Positions 17,891 through 27,655 of a stretch of DNA of 64,000 nucleotides are shown here, in pieces. The stretch is taken from positions 59,163 to 123,162 of the forward strand of contig NZ_HG417092.1 of the NCBI RefSeq assembly GCF_000455445.1. Reading direction: 5' to 3'. The notes under the pieces are model-generated. The model made no database searches. It was not told the DNA's origin and saw nothing but the letters and a program-made list of their open reading frames with translations. Made by a program: the position numbers and the translations under genes. The DNA is from Hoylesella timonensis 4401737 = DSM 22865 = JCM 15640. Lineage in GTDB: Bacteria > Bacteroidota > Bacteroidia > Bacteroidales > Bacteroidaceae. Each line of letters opens with the position of its first letter. Position 1 is the first letter of the stretch.

Positions 17891-20503
17891 ATGAAAAGAT
17901 TCGTTATCTATATCCTCTTTTTAGCACTCTGTCCAATTGCTGCTCACGCCCAGTCGAGCATGACAGATGAGCAAATTTTAGAATTTGTTTTAAAGGAAAA
18001 TGCCGCTGGCACATCACAAGCACAAATCGTTACCAAGCTGATGCAGAAAGGTGTGAACATACAGCAGATACGCAGGGTAAGGGATAAATATGAACGACAG
18101 CGCAAGCAAAGCGGACTGGGCAATGTGGCTGACCAAACCGTTGCTCGGGCAGAGAGCAGGATGCGAGAAGCCAATGGTAATTCACATCAAGCAGCAAAAC
18201 GATTTAATACCATCAAAAATAAAACAGACAATAGGGAGCAACAGTCTGTGCAACGCATTCAAGGACAACCATCATGGAAAGCAGAATATGACGAAAATAG
18301 CGAAGATTTTCTGCGCATGCAGAATGAATTGCAGTATATCACGCCCACCGACTCCATTGAATGGCTCAAACAGATTTTGAAAAAGCGTGAAGAAGAGAGG
18401 CGGAAAGTTTTTGGTCGTGACATTTTCAACAACGAAGAGCTGACCTTCGAACCCAGTATGAACATCGCTACACCGCAAAACTACCGTTTAGGTCCAGGCG
18501 ATGCTGTTTATATTGACATCTATGGGGCATCGCAAAAATCGATACAAAGCACGGTATCGCCAGATGGCGATGTGAACATTGAGGGCTTTGGACCTGTTCA
18601 GGTCAGCGGACTGACCATTGCGCAAGCCAATCAGCGCCTGCGTACACAATTGGGTGCAAGATACAGCAGCAGCAAGGTGCGGTTGACATTAGGACAGAGT
18701 CGTACCATTACTATCAATGTCATGGGCGAGGTAATGACACCAGGAACTTACACCGTGTCAGCCTTTGCTTCGGTTTTCCATGCGCTGTACATGGCTGGAG
18801 GAACCAATAACTTAGGAACCCTACGTAACATCAAAATCTATCGCAACAACAAGTTGGTGTCTACTGCCGATGTTTACGACTATATCTTGAACGGCAAAAT
18901 GAGAGGCAACGTACGCTTAGCAGATGGTGATGTAATCTATGTGGGACCGTACGACTGTTTAGTGAACATCACAGGTAAGGTGAAACGCCCCATGTTCTAT
19001 GAAATGAAGAGCAACGAAAGCATGGGTACCCTTTTGAAATATGCAGGAGGATTTACCGGAGACGCTTACAAAAAGGCGGTACGTGTGTTGCGAAAGACGG
19101 GTCGTGAATACGCTGTTTTTAATGTGGCAGAGTTTGACATGAACTCTTTTCATGTGGCAGACGGCGACTCGGTATCGGTAGATTCCATCATTCAGCGTTA
19201 CAGCAACACGGTAGAAATCAAAGGAGCAGTATTCCGCCCTGGTATGTATCAATTGAGTAACGACATCAACAGCGTGCGCACACTGATACAACATGCCGAA
19301 GGACTGAAGGAAGAAGCTTTCACCAACCGCGCCATTATCCACCGCTTGAAAACAGATCGCACACTGAAAGTACTGTCGGTAGACGTGGCGGGCATCATGA
19401 ACGGCACTGTTGCCGATGTGCCTCTTCAGGAGAATGACGTGCTGTTTATTCCCACCAAAGAAGAGCAAATGAACCAGCGCACCATCACCATTCATGGCGA
19501 AGTGCAATATCCTGGTATCTACAATTATGCCGACAATGAGACGTTAGAGGATTTCGTGTTGCAAGCAGGAGGTCTAAAAGAAACGGCATCTACCGTGAAA
19601 GTGGATGTGGCACGTCGCATCATCAACCCCAAAGCACTTACCACCGACTCGCTCATCGCCAAGACATATACCTTTGCCCTGAAAGATGGATTTGTGATTG
19701 ACGGTGAACCCGGTTTTGTTTTACAACCCTATGATGAGGTTTATGTTCGTAAGAGTCCGGGTTATAGTGACCAGAAGAACGTAAGTGTAGAAGGTGAAGT
19801 GATGTTTAATGGTGTCTACACCTTGAACAAACGCAACATGCGACTCACCGATTTGCTGGAAGCAGCAGGCGGTGTAACCGATTTGGCATACGTCAGAGGC
19901 GCACGACTGGAAAGAGTACCCAACGATATGGAACGCTCCAGAATGGAGACAGCCTTGAAGATGCAAGAAGAAGAACTACAACGACAGCTGTTACAAATGG
20001 CAGCAAACAACAATAATCCAGCTGGAATCCAACAATTAGGACAAAACACCTCCAATACTCAGCTTAGGAAGTTTGAGATTCCGCGCTCGTTCCCTGTAGG
20101 CATTGAATTAGATAAGGCTATTGCTAATCCCAACAGCGATGCCAATATTGTGCTGCGAGAGGGTGATCGATTGATTCTTCCCCAATACAGTGCAACGGTG
20201 AAGATTAATGGTGCCGTGATGTATCCTAACACGATAGCCTACCAAAAAGGAAAGAAAGTCAAGTACTATATCAATGCAGCAGGAGGATTTGCTCAAAATG
20301 CCCGCAAGAGCAACGCTTATATCATCTACATGAACGGTATGGTAAACAAGGTTTCACAAGGAGCAAAAATAGAACCAGGTTGCGAAATTGTAGTTCCCAG
20401 CAAGCTATCTCGAAAGATGAGCATTGCAGAAACCATGAGCCTTGGTAGTGGTATCACCAGCATTGCCGCCATGATAGCAACAATTGCAAATATGGTGAAA
20501 TAA
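17891..20503 (+). CDS. Polysaccharide export protein with SLBB domains (Wza-like)
   Basis: This outer-membrane/periplasmic polysaccharide exporter has a signal peptide from the ATG at 17891 (MKRFVIYILFLALCPIAAHA). A helical, Gln-rich N-terminal region precedes the Poly_export module (NYRLGPGDAVYIDIYG, SPDGDVNIEGFGPVQVSGL), and then several SLBB repeats follow, each with a GEVxxPGxY motif (VMGEVMTPGTYTV, GAVFRPGMYQL, GEVQYPGIYNY, GEVMFNGVYTL, GAVMYPNTIAY). The C-terminus has a hydrophobic stretch ITSIAAMIATIANMV. At about 870 residues it is the long Bacteroidetes type with extra SLBB repeats compared with E. coli Wza (about 380). It heads the EPS gene cluster. Confidence 0.92.
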   Translation: MKRFVIYILFLALCPIAAHAQSSMTDEQILEFVLKENAAGTSQAQIVTKLMQKGVNIQQIRRVRDKYERQRKQSGLGNVADQTVARAESRMREANGNSHQAAKRFNTIKNKTDNREQQSVQRIQGQPSWKAEYDENSEDFLRMQNELQYITPTDSIEWLKQILKKREEERRKVFGRDIFNNEELTFEPSMNIATPQNYRLGPGDAVYIDIYGASQKSIQSTVSPDGDVNIEGFGPVQVSGLTIAQANQRLRTQLGARYSSSKVRLTLGQSRTITINVMGEVMTPGTYTVSAFASVFHALYMAGGTNNLGTLRNIKIYRNNKLVSTADVYDYILNGKMRGNVRLADGDVIYVGPYDCLVNITGKVKRPMFYEMKSNESMGTLLKYAGGFTGDAYKKAVRVLRKTGREYAVFNVAEFDMNSFHVADGDSVSVDSIIQRYSNTVEIKGAVFRPGMYQLSNDINSVRTLIQHAEGLKEEAFTNRAIIHRLKTDRTLKVLSVDVAGIMNGTVADVPLQENDVLFIPTKEEQMNQRTITIHGEVQYPGIYNYADNETLEDFVLQAGGLKETASTVKVDVARRIINPKALTTDSLIAKTYTFALKDGFVIDGEPGFVLQPYDEVYVRKSPGYSDQKNVSVEGEVMFNGVYTLNKRNMRLTDLLEAAGGVTDLAYVRGARLERVPNDMERSRMETALKMQEEELQRQLLQMAANNNNPAGIQQLGQNTSNTQLRKFEIPRSFPVGIELDKAIANPNSDANIVLREGDRLILPQYSATVKINGAVMYPNTIAYQKGKKVKYYINAAGGFAQNARKSNAYIIYMNGMVNKVSQGAKIEPGCEIVVPSKLSRKMSIAETMSLGSGITSIAAMIATIANMVK

Positions 20504-20554
20504 GTTTGTCTGTGATATCAACAATTCATTGATTTGTGCTAAAAAAGAAGTGTG

Positions 20555-21586
20555 ATGAAAGAAAGAAATGAACAAATACATCTCTCCGAAATCGTTCAAC
20601 GAATCATTCATAAAAAGTGGATCTATACCATTGTTCTGTCCTCTACCTTTGTGGTGGCGTGTTGCTTAATACTTCCTGTGCCCAGATATTATCGAAGTGG
20701 AGTGACATTAGCTCCAGAATTAGGAAATGTTAATGGTGGAGGTAGCCTTTCTGACATCGCTGCGTCAATGGGCTTTAACTTGAACAACACGGTTTTGTCG
20801 GATGCAATTTCACCTGAACTGTACCCAGAACTCTTAAAATCAAATAGATTTATTCTTCAACTGGTTAACACACAAGTTACAAATATTGATGGCGATATCA
20901 ACACCACCTATTATAATTATTTGGACAAGCATCAGAAGCAAAACCCGTTGATGATTCCTCTTTTTGCTGTAAAAAAACTTTTCATGAAGAAAGTACAACC
21001 TTCATCGAAAAGCCAACAGATAGATCCGTTTCAACTTACAAAAAGAGAAAATGATATTTTTGGCGCTATTCGGAACAAAATTGGCTGTAGTGTGGACAAA
21101 AAAACGAACTTAATCACCATAACAGTAGAAGACCAAGACCCCTTGATAGCTGCTACAATGGCTGACACGGTACGTAACAAACTACAAACGTTTATCACAG
21201 AATACCGAACCAGTAAGGCACGCCACGACATGGATTATTACAAGCAACTAACCATGAAAGCTAAACAAACATACGAAAAGGCGCGCCAAGCATACGGCAG
21301 TTATGCAGATGCGAATATGGAAGTTATGCTGGAAAGCTTTAAATCAAAGAAAGACGACTTGGAAAACGACATGCAACTCAAGTTTAACGCTTACAGTACA
21401 CTGAACACACAATTGCAGGCTGCCATAGCCAAAGTTCAAGAAAAAACTCCCGTATTTACCGTTGTGACCAATGCCACTGTTCCACTGAAGCCTGCGGGTC
21501 CCAAACGAATGATATTCGTGGCAGGTATGCTTTTCTTGGCATTCATCATAACAACAGTCTATGTCTCAAGGGATTTAATTTTCTAA
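20555..21586 (+). CDS. Wzz-like polysaccharide chain-length determinant
   Basis: This inner-membrane co-polymerase has two flanking helices (about residues 23-43, TIVLSSTFVVACCLILPVP; and near the C-terminus, MIFVAGMLFLAFIITTVYV) with a long periplasmic coiled region between them. The proline-rich segment PLKPAGPKRMIF before the last helix is the Wzz signature. It lacks any Walker motifs, so no BY-kinase is fused to it and none lies nearby. The ATG at 20555 follows an in-frame GTG one codon earlier. It should set polymer length together with the exporter upstream and the polymerase downstream. Confidence 0.88.
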   Translation: MKERNEQIHLSEIVQRIIHKKWIYTIVLSSTFVVACCLILPVPRYYRSGVTLAPELGNVNGGGSLSDIAASMGFNLNNTVLSDAISPELYPELLKSNRFILQLVNTQVTNIDGDINTTYYNYLDKHQKQNPLMIPLFAVKKLFMKKVQPSSKSQQIDPFQLTKRENDIFGAIRNKIGCSVDKKTNLITITVEDQDPLIAATMADTVRNKLQTFITEYRTSKARHDMDYYKQLTMKAKQTYEKARQAYGSYADANMEVMLESFKSKKDDLENDMQLKFNAYSTLNTQLQAAIAKVQEKTPVFTVVTNATVPLKPAGPKRMIFVAGMLFLAFIITTVYVSRDLIF

Positions 21587-21603
21587 GGCTTCCTAATATA
21601 AAG

Positions 21604-23130
21604 ATGACAACCTATCAAGCCAACAATAAGAGGATAGCAAAAAACACGATGTTCTTATATATCAGGATGTTTTTTGTATTGCTGGCCAACCTGTATATCT
21701 CACGTATATTGTTAGACACGCTTGGTGTTGTTGACTATGGCATATATATGGTTGTCGCTGGTCTGGTGTCTCTCTTTGGCTTTTTCAACACAACGCTTGC
21801 GTCCACCTTGCAACGCTATTACAATTATGAGGGTACTCACAAACGGGAACAAGGCATTCAAGATATTTTTGCAACAGGCTGTATTATCAATCTACTGGTA
21901 GCAGTGCTTACCTTCATCTTATTGGAATCGGTTGGCTTATGGTATCTCTATCACTATTTAGTGGTGCCTGCCGACCGCATAGAGGCTGCTAAAATACTGT
22001 TTCATGCCTCTACCCTTTCGTTGGTTTTGATTATCCTTCAAATCCCAGCCACAGGACTTATCCTTGCCAAAGAGAGAATGGGATTTTACGCAGCGGGTAG
22101 CATGATTGACATCAGCCTAAAGGTAGCAGCGGCTATGGCGTTACCTTACATCGGTGGCGAGCATATCTCTGTGTACGCATATTTCTTGCTTGGAATTGCC
22201 ATCTTTGATTTTTTGCTGTACCATGGATATGCCAAACTGTCTTTCCGTTATATTCATTTAAGTAGAAAGATAAGCCGGCAAACTGCCCGTTCGTTGTTGG
22301 CATTTACGGGATGGAACATGATGGGCACGCTGGCATTCATGCTTAGAGGACAAGGTATCAGTCTGTTGTTGAACAATTTCTTCGGTCCTATCGTTAATGC
22401 CGCACGCGGAATCTCTATGCAAATAAGTAGTGCTGTGGGACAGTTCTCCGCAAATATTACGTTAGCCTTTTCACCACAGATAACAAATGCTATTGCTGAA
22501 GAAAACGAAAAGCTTGCGGTATCCATGATGTTTACAGAGTCAAAAATATGTTTTGCCGCCATACTTATATTGATATGTCCCCTCTGTTTAGAAATTAATT
22601 ATGTTTTGAAATTATGGTTAGGGGCAAATGTCCCCATTAATTCTGAAGCATATTCAATATTACTCCTTATTGACACACTAATTTGCACGCTAAATACACC
22701 TTGCACTCAAATTACACAAGCTACAGGAAAATTAAAAAATTATCAAATAGGTAGTACTTTAGTGAACTTATGCTTAATACCATTTTGTTATATTTTTCTA
22801 CGAACTGGTTTTTCAGCTATAAGCTCTTTTGTAATAACCATTATTTTCTCCATAATCAACCAATGCGTCTGCCTGTACTTCACTCACAAAATTGTGAATT
22901 TTAATTTCTGCCTTTATCTGAAAAAAGTACTTTGCCCTTGCATGGTACTAACATGTATTATACCCTTAACCCTTCTCTTTGCTGTATGGAATGTTGATAG
23001 TTCATTCATGAGATTATTATTCGTATGTTTTCTCGACGTAATTGTAGCTGTACCAACCAGCTACTTTCTTCTGCTTACAAGAAAAGAACAGTCTGCACTA
23101 AAAACATATTTCAAAAAAAAAATAATATAA
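21604..23130 (+). CDS. Oligosaccharide flippase (Wzx-like, MOP/PST family)
   Basis: This 508-residue protein has about 12-14 membrane helices, recognisable as a PST-type flippase by its start (RIAKNTMFLYIRMFFVLLANLYISRILLDTLGV split over the first helix) and by a second conserved region with GPIVNAARGISMQISSAVGQF. It should move undecaprenyl-linked repeat units across the inner membrane. It follows the Wzz-like gene by 17 bases and base composition becomes AT-richer inside it, as is common in EPS clusters. Confidence 0.9.
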   Translation: MTTYQANNKRIAKNTMFLYIRMFFVLLANLYISRILLDTLGVVDYGIYMVVAGLVSLFGFFNTTLASTLQRYYNYEGTHKREQGIQDIFATGCIINLLVAVLTFILLESVGLWYLYHYLVVPADRIEAAKILFHASTLSLVLIILQIPATGLILAKERMGFYAAGSMIDISLKVAAAMALPYIGGEHISVYAYFLLGIAIFDFLLYHGYAKLSFRYIHLSRKISRQTARSLLAFTGWNMMGTLAFMLRGQGISLLLNNFFGPIVNAARGISMQISSAVGQFSANITLAFSPQITNAIAEENEKLAVSMMFTESKICFAAILILICPLCLEINYVLKLWLGANVPINSEAYSILLLIDTLICTLNTPCTQITQATGKLKNYQIGSTLVNLCLIPFCYIFLRTGFSAISSFVITIIFSIINQCVCLYFTHKIVNFNFCLYLKKVLCPCMVLTCIIPLTLLFAVWNVDSSFMRLLFVCFLDVIVAVPTSYFLLLTRKEQSALKTYFKKKII

Positions 23131-23142
23131 AAAAAATAAGAT

Positions 23143-24117
23143 ATGGATTATAAGATTTCTGTTATTGTTCCCATATATGGTGTTGAGAAATATATAGAAC
23201 GGTGTGCAAGAACGTTATTTGAACAAACACTTGAAGACATCGAATATATATTTGTCAATGATTGTACCAAAGATCGGTCTATGGAAATTCTGACTTCCAT
23301 TATTAAGAATTACCCAAAAAGAAAAGAACACATCCGTATTATAAATTCTGAACAAAATAGAGGTTTAGCAGAAACAAGAAAAAAAGGGATTAAGTATGCC
23401 AGGGGTGAGTACTTTGCCGTATGCGACAGTGATGACTGGGTAGACAAATCTACCTATGAAACTATGTACACAAAAGGGGCTAATGAAAATGCAGACATTG
23501 TTGTATGTGATTTATACTATGCATACGACAATATCTTAGAGAGGAAAAAAGGTATGATAAATTCTATGCATGATAAATTTATCACTGATATGTTTTACCA
23601 GAGAGTTCCTTGGTCATCATGTAATAAATTATTCAAGCGAACATTACTGTCAAATCCGATACATTATCCCACAGAATCCATGGGAGAAGACTTTACTCTA
23701 ACCATGCAACTTGCATATTTCAGTAAAAAAAATTGTTATGTTGAACAGCCTTTATACTTCTATTATCAGCATGAACAATCGATGGTCAAAATGAAAGGTG
23801 ACACTATTGTATTCAACAAATTTGTGCAAGCCTCAATTAATCTTGAACTTATTGTTGATTTCTATAAAAGAACAGAACTTTATAAGTCTATAAATGGGGC
23901 TATTGCACATACATGCTACCATACAAAGAGTCTTATACTTCCCCTTGTAAGCAAAAAAAAATACTACTATATATGGAAGAATTATTATCCAAATATAGAA
24001 TGGAAGATTCTCCTAGACAATAACAATTCAAAAAAGGACAGAATCAAATGTCTACTGATATTATTGAGAATTTATCCATGGATTAGTAATTGTTTAGGTC
24101 TTACTAAATGTAAATGA
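23143..24117 (+). CDS. Family 2 glycosyltransferase
   Basis: This GT-A fold, inverting glycosyltransferase has the N-terminal motif ISVIVPIYGVEKYIERCARTL, the nucleotide-binding FVNDCTKDRS and the metal-binding CDSDDWVD. At 324 residues it is a normal EPS-cluster GT2, probably cytoplasmic-face membrane associated. Donor and acceptor are unknown. Its stop overlaps the start of the polymerase gene (ATGA), indicating translational coupling. GC is low here: I counted 20 of 60 bases at 23161-23220. Confidence 0.92.
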   Translation: MDYKISVIVPIYGVEKYIERCARTLFEQTLEDIEYIFVNDCTKDRSMEILTSIIKNYPKRKEHIRIINSEQNRGLAETRKKGIKYARGEYFAVCDSDDWVDKSTYETMYTKGANENADIVVCDLYYAYDNILERKKGMINSMHDKFITDMFYQRVPWSSCNKLFKRTLLSNPIHYPTESMGEDFTLTMQLAYFSKKNCYVEQPLYFYYQHEQSMVKMKGDTIVFNKFVQASINLELIVDFYKRTELYKSINGAIAHTCYHTKSLILPLVSKKKYYYIWKNYYPNIEWKILLDNNNSKKDRIKCLLILLRIYPWISNCLGLTKCK

Positions 24118-25352
24118 AACGCATACGATACATAAAAGACAATTTATACTATTACATTGGCATTGCATGTCTTTTTTTTGCAGCCTTTGTAAGTCTTTAT
24201 TCGCCAGCGGCTAATACTGTCGGATTATATTTAGCTATACCTTTAGCATGCATGATAGCCACCTTATTTAACAAGGGGTTTCATACAAATATTTATGAAA
24301 AATTGCTGTACGGGCTTTTTGTTTGGGATTGTATAGCCTACCTATGGGCAGATAACAAAGAGCTTGCCAGCACAGAATTACACATGATTTTAGGTGCGTT
24401 CCTTTTTGTTTATTGTATCTCTATCTTTGCAAGAAAATTAAGACTTATTCCCTACTTATATTTTGTATATGTACTATTATACCTCAGCGCATGGAATTAC
24501 GCCATTCACAACATCTTCACAATGATGGTCGATGACAGCGACCGACTGAATGATGAGGTTCTCAATGCCAATACCATGGCATATTATACGTTTTATGTGT
24601 CATATCTATTGTTCATGCTCTGGCAAATTTCTAAAAATAAATGGATGAAACGCACATGGCTCTTCTTGTTTTGGATAATGATTCCAGCTTCTTTTGGCGT
24701 TTCGTTGCTCACCGCCTCAAGACAAGTCATGATTATACAAGTTCCGTTATACTCACTTCTCATATACCAACGATACTTCAAAGGGTCATCCATGAGAAAA
24801 AAGATGTACTTCAGCCTGGTTGCCTTAACCGTCATGGTTTCCCTATCGGGGAAGATTATAAATACATACGACAACAGTTTCCTTAAAGAACGAGCCGAAA
24901 AAAATGTAGCTGACGACAGCAGGATGGAGTTGGTACGAGATGCAACGAAAGTGGCATTGAAAAACATGCCATTGGGCGTGGGTAGTGCAAATTATCAAGG
25001 GGTTTCGTCCAGAAGACAGATTTCACACAATTCCTATTTGGAGGCATTCGTGAATATGGGGATTATAGGACTGATCCTATACGCAGCTTTGATGATGTCT
25101 TTCACGATTCGTCAATGGAAACGCTATAAACGGTACGATGACAAGATGTACTTTTATTTCTTTACGTTCGGACTAATCTATGTTTTGGACGGTGTATTTT
25201 TCGTATTTTATAATGCTATTTGGCTTATATCCTTTTTCATGCTCGTTGCGGCACACAGCGAAACGTATTACTCTGAACATCATAAAGAATTAAATAAAAG
25301 CAGTGGAGAAGAACTTTCAACCCATTGCGGGACACAAGAACAAATGCTATAA
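24114..25352 (+). CDS. O-antigen ligase/polymerase-like protein (Wzy role)
   Basis: This is a polytopic membrane protein of 412 residues with about ten or more helices. The large periplasmic loop ends in RRQISHNSYLEAFVNMGIIG, the hallmark of the Wzy_C/O-antigen ligase superfamily (NS/TxxE-type segment before a helix), and the preceding segment NMPLGVGSANYQG is also typical. In this cluster, beside a flippase and a Wzz-like protein, the polymerase role is likelier than ligation to lipid A. It overlaps the GT2 gene by four bases. Confidence 0.85.
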   Translation: MKRIRYIKDNLYYYIGIACLFFAAFVSLYSPAANTVGLYLAIPLACMIATLFNKGFHTNIYEKLLYGLFVWDCIAYLWADNKELASTELHMILGAFLFVYCISIFARKLRLIPYLYFVYVLLYLSAWNYAIHNIFTMMVDDSDRLNDEVLNANTMAYYTFYVSYLLFMLWQISKNKWMKRTWLFLFWIMIPASFGVSLLTASRQVMIIQVPLYSLLIYQRYFKGSSMRKKMYFSLVALTVMVSLSGKIINTYDNSFLKERAEKNVADDSRMELVRDATKVALKNMPLGVGSANYQGVSSRRQISHNSYLEAFVNMGIIGLILYAALMMSFTIRQWKRYKRYDDKMYFYFFTFGLIYVLDGVFFVFYNAIWLISFFMLVAAHSETYYSEHHKELNKSSGEELSTHCGTQEQML

Positions 25353-25353
25353 A

Positions 25354-26412
25354 ATGAAGAAGATTCTTTTAGTTGATACCAAATATAAAGAAGGTGGACC
25401 AAAAACCGTTCATCAGAACATCTTGAGCTCCTACCTCTCGAAGAAGTACGAGATTAAAGAAATAGGCATCAGCGAAAGTGTGCTACATTTCAATCCTATC
25501 AAAGGCATGAAGTTCGTACTCACTTATTGGAAACTTATCAATACAGAGCATGCCGATGTAGCTCTCGTCCGGGGCTTGCAATATATTGGCTTTTTAATGG
25601 TTTTGGCTGCCAAACTTTCAAATGTCAAAAAGACAATCGTTTGTATCCACGGGTCCGACTGGGATGTACCAGAAAGAACCTTTAGGAAAACAATTCTTAA
25701 ATACATTATAGAACCCTTGGAAATAAGAATGGCTGATAGTATCTTTACGGTTTGCCAAGCAGAACAGAAAATTGTGAAACCGTTAAAGCTGGCTAAGGCT
25801 GGAGCTAACAAAGGTGTAATATACAATACTTTCCCTAATGTTGACATCAACAATATTAGCTCAGGAAAGCTCAGAAAAGAACTGAATATTCCTGAAAATA
25901 AAATCATAGTCATCTCTGTTGGACGTGTCGTTATTAGAAAAGGACATCAATATATTATTGAAACTCTCAAAAATTTCAAAGACTCAGCCTTTGTTTTTGT
26001 CATTGTAGGAAGTGGCGATTATCTACATCACTATCAAGAGTTGTGTAAAGAAGAAATTGCCGAAAGACGTTTATTTCTACTCGGAAATAGAACAGACGTC
26101 TACGAGCTTCTCAAAGATAGCGACATATTCCTTTTTCCTACACTCAATGAAAATCACTCTATGGCTCTCCTTGAGGCTATTAACATGCACTGCGCAGCAA
26201 TTGTAACTAACGTAGGAGGCAATACGGAGACTATAAAAGACGGTGAGACAGGAATTGTTATCAGACCTAAAAACGCAGCCGATATTGTACGTGCACTTTA
26301 TCGGATGAAAGATAAAGATGTACGGAAAATATATTGTAACGAAGCCTTCCGCTACGCCAAAGAAAAATTTTCGATAATGAACACTTTGGGAAAGCTCGAA
26401 GAACTATTTTGA
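25354..26412 (+). CDS. Family 4 glycosyltransferase
   Basis: This retaining GT-B glycosyltransferase starts at the ATG 25354, two bases after the polymerase stop; an upstream in-frame codon at 25303 would overlap that gene by 50 bases and is less likely. It opens MKKILLVDTKYKEGGPKTVH and has the C-terminal donor-binding set VGRVVIRKGHQYIIETL, LGNRTDVYELLKDSDIFLFP and the EX7E-type region ENHSMALLEAINMHCAAIVT. Sugar specificity unknown. A 414-base gap follows, the largest in the cluster. Confidence 0.9.
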   Translation: MKKILLVDTKYKEGGPKTVHQNILSSYLSKKYEIKEIGISESVLHFNPIKGMKFVLTYWKLINTEHADVALVRGLQYIGFLMVLAAKLSNVKKTIVCIHGSDWDVPERTFRKTILKYIIEPLEIRMADSIFTVCQAEQKIVKPLKLAKAGANKGVIYNTFPNVDINNISSGKLRKELNIPENKIIVISVGRVVIRKGHQYIIETLKNFKDSAFVFVIVGSGDYLHHYQELCKEEIAERRLFLLGNRTDVYELLKDSDIFLFPTLNENHSMALLEAINMHCAAIVTNVGGNTETIKDGETGIVIRPKNAADIVRALYRMKDKDVRKIYCNEAFRYAKEKFSIMNTLGKLEELF

Positions 26413-26826
26413 AAATTATTTTAACAAAACCGTAAGCAGATAAAGATTACAAGATGTAGAAAAATTATTATTCATTCCCTCCTTTCCACCCTATCTTAAA
26501 TTTACTGACAAATGCAATTTGATTTAAAATAGGTTTTGAATAAAGTTGCGCCAGCATGATGACAACTACAAAACAAAAAGTCATATTGCAAAGAAAACAG
26601 ATAGCCAAGCTCACACTGCTGTCCGTGCAGTGTGCCCTCTGTACAACACTTTTGAATAAATACTATCCTTAATCAAAAAATATAATTATCTTTGCAATAA
26701 GAAAAAAATAGCTAATAGATAAAGTAAACAATAGCACGCAATAAATATTTGTTTGAACTGATAGCGTTACAAAATTCAGAGGTGTACAAATAAAGACAAC
26801 TCGTTGGAATTATAAATAAATCACTT
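26413..26826. other. Gap inside the EPS cluster with a hairpin
   Basis: No gene seen in 414 AT-rich bases. CACACTGC (26612-26619) and GCAGTGTG (26627-26634) form an 8-bp stem with a 7-base loop, without a T-run. TATCTTTGC at 26687-26695 matches the -7 promoter box, with no TTTG at the right distance. It may restart transcription for the second half of the cluster. Confidence 0.5.
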
Positions 26827-27651
26827 ATGAGCACCGATTTAATTTCTGTCATCATACCCTCCTACAAACCAGACAACTATATTTACAGATGCTTGGAGAG
26901 TGTTGCCAGACAGGATATAGACAAACAACGCTACGAAGTTATTATAGTACTGAATGGATGCAACGAACCTTATCATACTGACATTAAGTTGTTTTTGCAA
27001 CAAAAGTTTCAGGGAGTCAAAACCTTGCTTTTGCAAACTGATGTTGCAGGCGTATCGAATGCCCGTAACATAGGCTTAGACAATGCACAGGGAGAATACA
27101 TCGCTTTTATTGATGATGATGATATCGTATCAGAGAACTATCTTTCAGAGTTGTACCAAACAAGTTACAATCACCCGCTTCAAATTGTGGCGAGCAATGT
27201 AAAAGCATTTTATGATAACAGCTTAAATGACACAAAACCAGATTATATTGGCAAATCCTTCTTGAACAAGAAAAATGATAAAAAATCATGGTTGTCAGTG
27301 TTACAAGGAAGAAAATTTATGAGTTCTGCATGTTGCAAACTAATCCCTAAGGCAATCCTCACGGATATTTGGTTTGACATTGAACTCACACAAGGTGAGG
27401 ATTCTTGGTTCATGGCAAACATCAGCAACAAGACAAGTGGTATCGTCCTTGCCTCAGAAGAATGCATTTATTATAGGCGAATTAGACAAAATTCATCTTC
27501 TCATACGGCCATGAACTGGATGAAGCGTGTACAAATCATGGGAAGTTTACTAAAAAGATATGTGAGACTGCTTTCTACAGGAAAATATAATTTATGTTTC
27601 ATTGTAACTCGCATGTTAGGCACTGTTAGGGAATACATCTTTTATTGCTAA
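26827..27651 (+). CDS. Family 2 glycosyltransferase
   Basis: This 274-residue GT2 enzyme begins STDLISVIIPSYKPDNYIYR and has the donor motif TDVAGVSNARNIGLDNAQGEYIAFIDDDD (read as two blocks) with the DDD metal site. The acceptor-side motif ELTQGEDSWFMANI, an ED pair, is typical of family 2. Substrates unknown. It is separated by 4 bases from the next gene and so starts the second half of the EPS cluster. Confidence 0.9.
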   Translation: MSTDLISVIIPSYKPDNYIYRCLESVARQDIDKQRYEVIIVLNGCNEPYHTDIKLFLQQKFQGVKTLLLQTDVAGVSNARNIGLDNAQGEYIAFIDDDDIVSENYLSELYQTSYNHPLQIVASNVKAFYDNSLNDTKPDYIGKSFLNKKNDKKSWLSVLQGRKFMSSACCKLIPKAILTDIWFDIELTQGEDSWFMANISNKTSGIVLASEECIYYRRIRQNSSSHTAMNWMKRVQIMGSLLKRYVRLLSTGKYNLCFIVTRMLGTVREYIFYC

Positions 27652-27655
27652 CAAA

